A DNA stretch of 5,131 nt, from positions 4,860-9,990 of the forward strand of contig PATG01000055.1 in assembly GCA_002713555.1 (NCBI GenBank). The letters are read 5' to 3'. The number at the start of each line of letters is the position of its first letter. Position 1 is the stretch's first letter. The notes below the pieces were generated by a model, which did no database searches, had not been told where the DNA came from, and worked only from the letters and a program-made list of their open reading frames with translations. Of this stretch, positions 1 to 5,131 are shown one piece after another. The DNA is from Planctomycetaceae bacterium (GTDB lineage: Bacteria; Planctomycetota; Planctomycetia; Pirellulales; Lacipirellulaceae). Position numbers and translations under genes: made by a program.

Positions 1-1696
1 AAGGCGGATTACCAATCACCACCGTAAACCGCTGATCCCGCTTGATCGCATTCACTGCCTCCGCCTCGTGCGCCAGAGCCGGGATCGCAAATGCCAGCGT
101 CCCTGAGAAATCCTGCGCCGGCTCCAGTGCATTCGTGAGGTAGACCCGCGCGCGCTCGTCGCTCTCGAAGCTGTATCCGGTCTCGTAGAGCTTGAGCCCG
201 ATCTTCATGTGGGCGATGGCGTAGGGGGCCATCATCAGCTCGTAGCCGTGAAGCCGGGGGAGCAGGTGCTCGGGCACATAGCCGTTCCAAAGTTTCTTGA
301 TCTGAGCTTCACGATTGCCCTGCGAGCGCCATTTTGCGGTCAACGTTTTGTAAATGAGATCAATGACCTCAACCGGGAAAGTACCTGTGCCGGTAGCCGG
401 ATCTAGGATTTGGACAAAAGCCTGATCGGGAGAAGTGCCTTCTGGAATTTCTAAGTCTGGTATGCGAGTGGCCAGCTCTCCCCAGGTAGTCGTATCAGCC
501 AGTCCGTCTTCCAATCCAAATTCTGTACGTAGCTGCTCGTCAACTGAACGAACGATAAAAGAAACAACTGGTTGCGGCGTATAAAAAACGCCCCGGTCTT
601 TCCTAATTTTACTATCATATTCTTGAAGGAAGCCTTCAAAGAAGTGCATGACAGGGTCTTGTTTTTGATTGCGATCTCCAAAATCTCGCAAGACGGCTTC
701 CATGTTTGTATTATCAAGTAATTCAACAACTTCATTTATACCCAATTCATCAAAATCAAGCCCCACACCGTCACTATGAATGCGGCCTCCTATATTCAAA
801 AATGTCTCCATCAAATCTCGAAGGAATGGATTGGTTATTGGTATCTGGGAGTGGGCTGCATCCGCAGTATTTGCTTTTGGATTAATGATGCGAGCTGACA
901 AAAGCCCATAGGCGATTGTCTGAGCGTACATGTCTGAAAATGAATCTTCGTCAAGATCTGAAATCAGATTTTCTTGAAATGCTGACATTATTTTACGAAT
1001 TGAGCCGTCGTCGCCTTCAATAGCAAGCACTTCATGTAACCGCGTTCGAATTGCCGAGGCCAACCGTGCCAGTCGCTCAGCCATATCTTTGGAATTTTGA
1101 ACCACTTCACGGTTTTTAAGTGTGAAGGCTCCTCGCCACTGAGCTCTCCATGCCTCTATATCACTCGGATCATCGGGCCAGGTCAGCTTCTCTCGTAATG
1201 TTTCTATCACGTAGTCAATCTTCAATCCGGTATCATCATCGTCCCAGCCCAACACCTTCAAAATAGGAAGGTTTGTATTTCCCGGATTCGTTTCAAAATG
1301 TGCGAAAGAAATGTTACTTGTTCCAATATCCCCCAGCTGTGAGATCAAAAGAAGATCGTCGGCATGCCAAGCGGCATCTTCCGTAGTTGCCCGCTTTTTG
1401 ATCACCAATTTGCCAAGTAACCTTCGTAGGGCAACGACCGGAAGATTTTCCCCGTCGAATCGTATAAAGAAAATTCCCCAGGGCTGCTCGTTATCTAAGG
1501 GTCTAAGTCGTCGTATCTCAAGAAATTTCGGTGCAATTTTTTCATCTAAACCCAGCTCGGCCGGTGTGTAATCAAATGTCATTTCCTCAAATTGATCTGC
1601 CTGAATCGGCCAATCAAGTTCGTCCCCCAAGTATTCAACCAACTCCGGGAAGTCATTAATCCTTCTAAACTTTTCAACTAACTGACTATTCACCAT
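1..1696 (-). CDS. Type ISP/Eco57I-like N6-adenine DNA methyltransferase, 5' 565 codons (runs off left edge)
   Basis: The reading frame is open from ATG 1696 to the left edge (565 complete codons, no stop). An in-frame TAG about five codons upstream rules out a longer start; GTG at 1693 is the only close alternative, and no clear Shine-Dalgarno is visible. Visible gamma-class methyltransferase motifs: motif X-like GVFYTP (residues 369-374), the SAM-binding motif I DPATGTGTF (432-440), and GNPP (562-565), the start of the catalytic NPPY/F motif IV, cut by the window end. Between I and IV, the stretch with GYELMMAPYAIAHMKIGLKL and RVYLTNAL is what I know from type ISP restriction-modification enzymes. 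The protein should transfer a methyl group from SAM to adenine N6 in a specific DNA site. Residues 1-365 carry no Walker motifs and no obvious PD-(D/E)xK site, so the helicase-nuclease arm of classical LlaGI-type ISP enzymes is absent; this N-terminal part is unassigned. The target-recognition and C-terminal parts lie outside. GC3 rises sharply after about position 300. Class is confident; subtype (ISP, IIG, BREX/DISARM-like) is not. Confidence 0.9.
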   Translation of the reverse strand, partial: MVNSQLVEKFRRINDFPELVEYLGDELDWPIQADQFEEMTFDYTPAELGLDEKIAPKFLEIRRLRPLDNEQPWGIFFIRFDGENLPVVALRRLLGKLVIKKRATTEDAAWHADDLLLISQLGDIGTSNISFAHFETNPGNTNLPILKVLGWDDDDTGLKIDYVIETLREKLTWPDDPSDIEAWRAQWRGAFTLKNREVVQNSKDMAERLARLASAIRTRLHEVLAIEGDDGSIRKIMSAFQENLISDLDEDSFSDMYAQTIAYGLLSARIINPKANTADAAHSQIPITNPFLRDLMETFLNIGGRIHSDGVGLDFDELGINEVVELLDNTNMEAVLRDFGDRNQKQDPVMHFFEGFLQEYDSKIRKDRGVFYTPQPVVSFIVRSVDEQLRTEFGLEDGLADTTTWGELATRIPDLEIPEGTSPDQAFVQILDPATGTGTFPVEVIDLIYKTLTAKWRSQGNREAQIKKLWNGYVPEHLLPRLHGYELMMAPYAIAHMKIGLKLYETGYSFESDERARVYLTNALEPAQDFSGTLAFAIPALAHEAEAVNAIKRDQRFTVVIGNPP

Positions 1697-1731
1697 ATTT
1701 GTATCAATCTACTGGTCTAAATTCTTTCATA

Positions 1732-1737
1732 AATATA
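1732..1737 (-). promoter_or_regulatory. possible -10 box of the methyltransferase gene
   Basis: On the minus strand TATATT lies 36 nt upstream of the ATG at 1696, in an AT-rich stretch, so transcription could start about 29 nt before the gene. No convincing -35 hexamer sits 16-18 nt further upstream (only GTTCGT-like sequence), so this is a weak call. Confidence 0.25.
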
Positions 1738-1765
1738 GCTGATGTAACTTCAGACGAACGGTTGA

Positions 1766-1975
1766 CACGGTGAGTTCGTCCCGAAATTTCACTTTACTCG
1801 GTCGACGTTTATAACGATCTGTGTCGCCGAGCTCCATATTCCGCAGCAAACCGTCATGGAATGGGTCGGACACGCCCGGCCGACGATGGTGGATTTGTAC
1901 TTCGATTCGACCGTTGACTTTCTCGATACCGAAACGAGGGATCAAATGGACGACTTCGATAGAGCGGCTGGATAG
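1766..1975 (+). pseudogene. tyrosine recombinase (phage-type integrase), C-terminal catalytic remnant
   Basis: Reading the plus strand from 1766 to the TAG at 1973-1975 gives 69 codons that match the end of a tyrosine recombinase. Visible in order: KFHFTRSTFIT, giving HxxR (His codon 1790-1792, Arg codon 1799-1801); VMEWVGHARP, giving the GH box (His codon 1871-1873); and DLYFD with the candidate nucleophilic Tyr (1898-1900). Arg to His is 24 residues and His to Tyr is 9, the family's usual spacings. The family cuts and rejoins DNA at att sites through a Tyr-DNA covalent link. Here the frame is closed by TGA at 1763-1765 and no upstream part (first catalytic Arg, Lys hairpin, DNA-binding domain) is visible, since the methyltransferase gene occupies that DNA on the other strand. 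The usual second His of the HxxRH box is Ser. It is a truncated, presumably inactive relic; family assignment is firm although made by eye. Confidence 0.8.
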
Positions 1976-1982
1976 CCTAAAA

Positions 1983-2006
1983 ATGAAATTTGGCATGAAA
2001 TTTGGC
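1983..2006 (+). repeat. 12-bp unit ATGAAATTTGGC repeated twice in tandem
   Basis: Two perfect head-to-tail copies (1983-1994, 1995-2006) begin 8 bp after the stop of the integrase remnant, followed by the start of a third (ATGAG). The second copy is inside the 20-bp direct repeat. The position next to the 3' end of an integrase fits recombinase arm or core binding sites, but that is inference. Confidence 0.8.
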
Positions 2007-2013
2007 ATGAGTT
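1994..2013 (+). repeat. 20-bp direct repeat, copy 1 (candidate att-related site)
   Basis: CATGAAATTTGGCATGAGTT occurs here and, identically, at 2234-2253, exactly 240 bp apart. Flanking bases differ on both sides, so the identity is exactly 20 bp. It sits just downstream of the integrase remnant, where attP/attL-type sites often lie. Confidence 0.85.
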
Positions 2014-2040
2014 ACTTAGTCTGTGAGGCTGAAACCATGT

Positions 2041-2157
2041 CACAACCGGCTACTTTGAAATATAGGCCCTTCCCGGTTTGCCTTGACAGGTGTACAGAAT
2101 GAGGGGTTTTAGCCGGTTAATGGATAAAGTAGCGGGTTAGTGTAAAGTGGGCCGGAT
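2041..2157. repeat. imperfect inverted repeats, possible insertion-sequence end remnant
   Basis: The plus-strand sequence CACAACCGGCTACTTT at 2041-2056 is mirrored by 2126-2142, whose reverse complement is CACTAACCCGCTACTTT: one gap and one mismatch. A further inverted copy of the AACCGGCT core lies at 2111-2118, and a GGCC-AAAGT related element at about 2144-2154. Several short copies near one end, with a TTGACA hexamer between them (2083-2088), resemble multi-repeat termini of IS21-type elements. No transposase gene is present. The element type is a guess; the repeats are real. Confidence 0.4.
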
Positions 2158-2233
2158 AATCCCAGAGCCCCCACCACGCTGAAACTCTTCCCCAACTATA
2201 CAAAAGATAACAGGAAATGAAGTCATAAACTGT

Positions 2234-2253
2234 CATGAAATTTGGCATGAGTT
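2234..2253 (+). repeat. 20-bp direct repeat, copy 2
   Basis: Identical to 1994-2013. It lies 36 bp beyond the 3' end of the Cys-rich protein gene, and together the copies bracket a 220-bp segment containing the insertion-sequence-like inverted repeats. Unlike copy 1 it is not preceded by the tandem 12-bp unit. Confidence 0.85.
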
Positions 2254-2289
2254 TCTGCCACGAGGACCCATCCGTATGGCAAAACCAAG

Positions 2290-3150
2290 TTATTCTAAAT
2301 CCTCATCACTGAGGCCATCTTCTGATTTAAACATATCGTCGAACGACGGGGCAAAGCCACATCCGCACCATCCTGTCTCTCGCTGGTTCTTTTTCAACGA
2401 TCGGACCTGGGTATAGGTGCAGGTAGAGTGAACTGGTAATGCACTTTCCCCTCTCTCTAACCATTCGGCAGGTGTGCCTTTGAATTCTTCTGTCGGACAT
2501 CCATTACAGAAGCACCCAGATACTTCGATAATGTCATTAGGATCTTCAGATTCAAACCATCGTAGTTCTGTTAGTCTTACGCGTCGCAAGATATCCAAGT
2601 ACTGGTCAGCAGTATCCGGCCTCTCTGTGTACAGCCATAATGCTTGTCTCCACAAGATCATCGCTGACCCTTCTAGGTCACCTTGAGATGCGAATATGAG
2701 ATTTGCATTATTCAAGGCATTCCATACGACATCATGGGGTCCGGAGGCAGGATCTTCTTCTAGAAGCTCAGACTCAATCTGGAGGTAGTCTACGTCGTCA
2801 GTGTCGCTTAGAAATCTTATTGCTCGTCGCCTGAAATCTAAGGCTGCTTTCTCTGTCTTGAAGTCTTCTAAATCTCCTGTTTCGAAAATCGCCTTGGCTT
2901 TGCTAGCCTGAACGGATCGTGTAAGAAATCTCGCATCACACTCATCGCAGGCGCCATCTTTGTTCGGGATAGTCTCAAACGCAACTCCGCAGGTTGGGCA
3001 GGCAGTGAAATTCCACTTAAATCGGTCTACGTGATGATCTGGAATTTCCGGAAGTTCCAATTTGTTAGTGGCCATAAACGTAACCATTCGAGCAATACGT
3101 CTGCATGGTAGCAAATCAAGACCTTTTTCAATTAGCGGGACGCCGATCAC
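2290..3150 (-). CDS. hypothetical Cys-rich, probably zinc-binding protein with TPR-like helical core
   Basis: I do not recognise a named family. Counting from the ATG at 3075 (261 residues), the protein has an N-terminal zinc-ribbon-like CPTC (26-29) and CDEC (43-46), a helical middle with a TPR-like segment at about 117-150 (NANLIFASQGDLEGSAMILW), and a second Cys cluster: CFCNGC (188-193), HSTC (216-219), CGCG (237-240). The tail is acidic. Both ends probably bind zinc, which suggests nucleic-acid or protein contacts rather than catalysis; no nuclease or ATPase motif is seen. The start is uncertain. GTG 3150 has GGAG 12 nt upstream, a long spacing; ATG 3087 and ATG 3075 lack a Shine-Dalgarno, but 3075 gives a more natural N-terminus. 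The outer start is reported. It follows the NERD-helicase gene on the same strand with a 48-bp gap, so co-transcription and a shared role are likely (inference). Confidence 0.8.
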   Translation of the reverse strand: MIGVPLIEKGLDLLPCRRIARMVTFMATNKLELPEIPDHHVDRFKWNFTACPTCGVAFETIPNKDGACDECDARFLTRSVQASKAKAIFETGDLEDFKTEKAALDFRRRAIRFLSDTDDVDYLQIESELLEEDPASGPHDVVWNALNNANLIFASQGDLEGSAMILWRQALWLYTERPDTADQYLDILRRVRLTELRWFESEDPNDIIEVSGCFCNGCPTEEFKGTPAEWLERGESALPVHSTCTYTQVRSLKKNQRETGWCGCGFAPSFDDMFKSEDGLSDEDLE

Positions 3151-3198
3151 CGAAAAAAGTTACTCCGGAGTGGTATCTCTCGCAGAGCGGGTGGAACG

Positions 3199-4926
3199 TT
3201 AAGTTTTCAGCATAGTTCTCAGTCGGAGAATATATTTTTCCTGATCAACCACGAACAACAATTTCTTGGCCCTTGTGACGGTCGAGTAAACAGTTTTTTC
3301 AGCACCATCATCATTTTCAGTATCGGGAGACCACATGAGATTATTAGCATCAGTAAGGATCACCACATCACTCTCCAAACCCTTAAAGCGTCTGGCTGTC
3401 TCGATTCCTACTTGACCCTCCCCCCGCTCGGTGAAGCGTTCCAATAGTCCGTTGGAATTCTCTTTGATCTTGTCCCTTACCCAAGCTTTTGCCCCAGTGA
3501 GCACAACTATCTGGTCTTTGGTAAATCCCTGTCCGAGCAGATCATGAATGATATCGGTCACCGCCCCATCCCGCTGCTCCCAATTATCAAGATACCGGAA
3601 TTGGGGCTCAGAACCTGCAATCCCCGATCCCTTGTACCGGCATCCTTTGTAAAGCTTGCTCGCCAGAGTATGGATTTGCGTGGTATTCCGGTTATTTTTT
3701 GAAAGTTTCTTGGAGGCAAAGCCGAGTTCTCCTAAATCCCCAAGCTCATACCTATATATTGCTTGGTTATTATCCTGAAAAACTATAATATGACGTTCGC
3801 TCTCATCCGGTGTGACGAGTTCCCGTAAAAAATCAAACCAACGTCTGCGAAAGTCCTGGCCTTCGTCGATGATCAAACAATCAGTCGCGTAATCATCAAA
3901 TAATGTGGTGACCGCGTCCTCAAACACGTCTTGACGATGAGCCTCAGTCTCCTGATCATCATTCTTTCGGTAGGTAAACAACGGTTTGACTTGGTCTGGG
4001 AATACTCTACCAACAGCTTCTTTACGAAGTGACTCGTAATAATGCACTCGCACACCAGTATCTTTGAGTGTTTCTGCAACTGATTCGGCTAAAAGTTCGT
4101 TGAAACAAACCCACAGTACTCGCTTACCCTGTTTTGCAAATTCCTGTGCTGCTCGGATAGCAAGCACAGTCTTGCCGGTGCCAGCGCCGCCCGTGACATT
4201 TATTCTGGTGTTTTCGATCAAAAATTCAAGTTCTTGATTAAGTAACTCGTTTTCCTGATCTGTAAAAAATATACCTACTTCGCTCGCCTTGGTTTTGAAA
4301 TTAGTCTCAGCCTTTACTCTTCGATCTAAGAAATCTCCAAGCCACTGAAGGAGTAGCTCACGGTCCTCCCGAATGAATTCACGATCCGTCCATTGCATGC
4401 CCGCCATGCGCGCTTCCACGAAGCTCCCGATGTTCTCAATTGAGGAACCGGTAATCGTTCGTTTGATATCTTCTTCTCGGAGGACACTAGTAGGATCAAT
4501 ATCAGGCTCAAGGACCAAAGCGTAATCATGACGGATGACAACTTTAGGGAGATCCGTCTCTCCTCGGATGGTAAGTAGATAATCCCTGAAATGATCCTGA
4601 ATGGCCCACGAATTCCTATTGCTTTGGTCGTACGGATCTTCTTCAAGATCATGCGGATACCCATTCTTATCCTCGCTGATCCAATTACCGCCCGGTTCTT
4701 TATAAATCCTCTGGCCACCCTTCACCTCAAGCACCAGATACCCATGATCAGGATGTGTAATAACAAAGTCAGCCTCTCCTTGATCGTCGATTGACGCATT
4801 CCAAGAAACACTGTGGAACACCTGATAATCATTGCTTGGAAGTTGTTGTTTCAGGGCGTGGTATATCACGCCCTCATATAGGCTATCAGTGGGTTTTGGT
4901 CCTAATCTGGGATACATACGTGCCAT
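3199..4926 (-). CDS. NERD nuclease domain - superfamily 1 (UvrD-like) helicase fusion protein
   Basis: This 575-residue protein joins two domains. Residues about 15-130 look like a NERD nuclease-related domain with a PD-(D/E)xK-type core: Glu19, GEADFVI with Asp53, and LVLEVKGG with Glu67 and Lys69. From about 220 it is a superfamily 1 helicase: Q-motif-like TDQE (222-225), Walker A TGGAGTGKT (245-253), Walker B LIIDEGQDF (351-359), motif III VFQDNNQAI (382-390), NNRNT (411-415), FKGLE (514-518), and the arginine-finger motif VI YSTVTRAKK (547-555). All motifs look intact, so it should be an ATP-driven DNA translocase or helicase carrying a nuclease. No signal peptide or membrane segment is visible; it is cytoplasmic. 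The ATG at 4926 is supported by a Shine-Dalgarno 9 nt upstream. Known roles of such fusions include DNA processing and phage defence; which applies here is inference. Domain calls are firm. Confidence 0.95.
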   Translation of the reverse strand: MARMYPRLGPKPTDSLYEGVIYHALKQQLPSNDYQVFHSVSWNASIDDQGEADFVITHPDHGYLVLEVKGGQRIYKEPGGNWISEDKNGYPHDLEEDPYDQSNRNSWAIQDHFRDYLLTIRGETDLPKVVIRHDYALVLEPDIDPTSVLREEDIKRTITGSSIENIGSFVEARMAGMQWTDREFIREDRELLLQWLGDFLDRRVKAETNFKTKASEVGIFFTDQENELLNQELEFLIENTRINVTGGAGTGKTVLAIRAAQEFAKQGKRVLWVCFNELLAESVAETLKDTGVRVHYYESLRKEAVGRVFPDQVKPLFTYRKNDDQETEAHRQDVFEDAVTTLFDDYATDCLIIDEGQDFRRRWFDFLRELVTPDESERHIIVFQDNNQAIYRYELGDLGELGFASKKLSKNNRNTTQIHTLASKLYKGCRYKGSGIAGSEPQFRYLDNWEQRDGAVTDIIHDLLGQGFTKDQIVVLTGAKAWVRDKIKENSNGLLERFTERGEGQVGIETARRFKGLESDVVILTDANNLMWSPDTENDDGAEKTVYSTVTRAKKLLFVVDQEKYILRLRTMLKT

Positions 4927-4935
4927 ATCAGAAAT

Positions 4936-4941
4936 CTCCTT
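4936..4941 (-). promoter_or_regulatory. ribosome binding site of the NERD-helicase gene
   Basis: AAGGAG on the minus strand lies 9 nt before the ATG at 4926-4924, a strong match that fixes this start over the second in-frame ATG three codons downstream. Confidence 0.8.
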
Positions 4942-4951
4942 GGAAGCCAGA

Positions 4952-4964
4952 TCGATAACATCGA
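4952..4964. promoter_or_regulatory. short dyad in the leader of the NERD-helicase gene (possible operator)
   Basis: TCGAT-AAC-ATCGA is a perfect 5-bp inverted repeat around 3 bp, 25 bp upstream of the helicase start codon and just before its ribosome binding site. Two adjacent TAGCG copies follow at 4966-4975. It could be a small operator or chance; no clear -35/-10 pair was found beside it. Confidence 0.2.
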
Positions 4965-5013
4965 ATAGCGTAGCGCATAAACTTAGAATTTATTGCCCTA
5001 CCATGAGTGCCGG

Positions 5014-5131
5014 CTACTCGTCGACAATTACCCCAATATTTTCACTGAAGTCTCCATCACCAACACCAAGGTCGATGCCATAGATTCTTGTCCTCATCGA
5101 TTCCCGCTCGCCGAAGATGATTTCTGTTCCA
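5014..5131 (-). CDS. unidentified protein, C-terminal 38 codons (enters from right edge)
   Basis: One minus-strand frame is open from the right edge to a TAG at 5016-5014. It ends with RIYGIDLGVGDGDFSENIG followed by VIVDE. An internal ATG (codon 12 of the visible part) would give only 27 residues, so a C-terminal fragment of a longer gene is more likely. The YGIDLG string recalls the first strand of RNase H-fold or actin-like proteins, but with the stop so close it cannot be such a domain in full, and I assign no function. It lies 87 bp upstream of the NERD-helicase gene on the same strand and may be the preceding gene of the same operon. Confidence 0.5.
   Translation of the reverse strand, partial: GTEIIFGERESMRTRIYGIDLGVGDGDFSENIGVIVDE

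Larger units (their letters stand above)
1697..2289. other. gene-free gap of about 590 bp holding mobile-element debris
   Basis: This stretch separates the Cys-rich protein gene from the methyltransferase gene. It contains a tyrosine recombinase C-terminal remnant on the plus strand (1766-1975), a 12-bp tandem repeat, a 20-bp direct repeat in two copies, and imperfect inverted repeats like insertion-sequence ends, all listed separately. I see no tRNA, CRISPR array, strong terminator hairpin or intact small gene here. Two ORFs of 93 codons cross part of it on opposite strands, but neither is in the recombinase frame and neither resembles a protein I know. Confidence 0.7.

Noticed and set aside
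9..290. 93-codon minus-strand ORF at the left edge
   Set aside because: It is an out-of-frame product of the GC-rich end of the methyltransferase; the true frame encodes GYELMMAPYA and GNPP.
451..735. 94-codon minus-strand ORF inside the methyltransferase region
   Set aside because: It is a shadow of the methyltransferase frame, which has motif X and motif I here.
1762..1790. TTGACA (1762-1767) as a plus-strand promoter
   Set aside because: No -10-like hexamer lies at the right distance, and it only precedes the truncated integrase remnant.
1727..2008. 93-codon minus-strand ORF over the gap
   Set aside because: It is antisense to the integrase remnant, starts inside the tandem repeat (MPNFMPNF) and has no recognisable domain.
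1821..2102. 93-codon plus-strand ORF with GTG start
   Set aside because: It is one frame off the integrase remnant, whose frame carries the catalytic motifs, and it runs on into repeat sequence.
1983..2253. CRISPR array
   Set aside because: The repeats are tandem or only two copies 240 bp apart, without regularly sized spacers or cas genes.
4326..4718. 130-codon minus-strand ORF
   Set aside because: It is a shadow of the NERD-helicase frame; composition is skewed to Ile/Arg and no motif is seen.
4832..5083. 83-codon plus-strand ORF
   Set aside because: It is antisense to the helicase N-terminus and its ribosome binding site, with no ribosome site or domain of its own.

Overview
The window is bacterial DNA of moderate GC content that looks like an accessory (mobile or defence) region. 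It holds restriction-modification and nuclease-helicase genes, a decayed integrase and repeat clutter, and no housekeeping gene. The host phylum cannot be fixed from this sequence; nothing seen contradicts a Gram-negative host.

All intact genes lie on the minus strand. In transcription order from the right edge they are: (1) the last 38 codons of an unrecognised gene (5131-5014); (2) a 575-residue protein fusing an N-terminal NERD nuclease domain to a complete superfamily 1 (UvrD-like) helicase (4926-3199), with a good Shine-Dalgarno; (3) 48 bp later, a small protein with two Cys-rich, probably zinc-binding, ends around a helical TPR-like middle (3150-2290); (4) a gap of about 590 bp; (5) the first 565 codons of an N6-adenine DNA methyltransferase of the type ISP / Eco57I kind (1696 to the left edge). 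The methyltransferase has no ATG/stop pair inside the window, so a simple ORF scan misses it.

The gap (1697-2289) is not empty. On the plus strand, in a frame different from the longest ORF there, lies the C-terminal catalytic end of a tyrosine recombinase (1766-1975), keeping HxxR, GH and the nucleophilic Tyr. Its N-terminal part is gone, cut off where the methyltransferase gene begins. Just after its stop are a 12-bp tandem repeat and the first copy of an exact 20-bp direct repeat; the second copy is 240 bp further on. Between the two copies are imperfect inverted repeats resembling insertion-sequence ends.

The likely story (inference) is a defence-type island assembled next to an integrase. 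The NERD-helicase and Cys-rich protein form a plausible two-gene anti-DNA module, and the methyltransferase belongs to a restriction or restriction-like system continuing off the left edge. The methyltransferase gene is itself mosaic: third-position GC is 80% in its last 100 codons in the window, against about 36% in the 160 codons just upstream.
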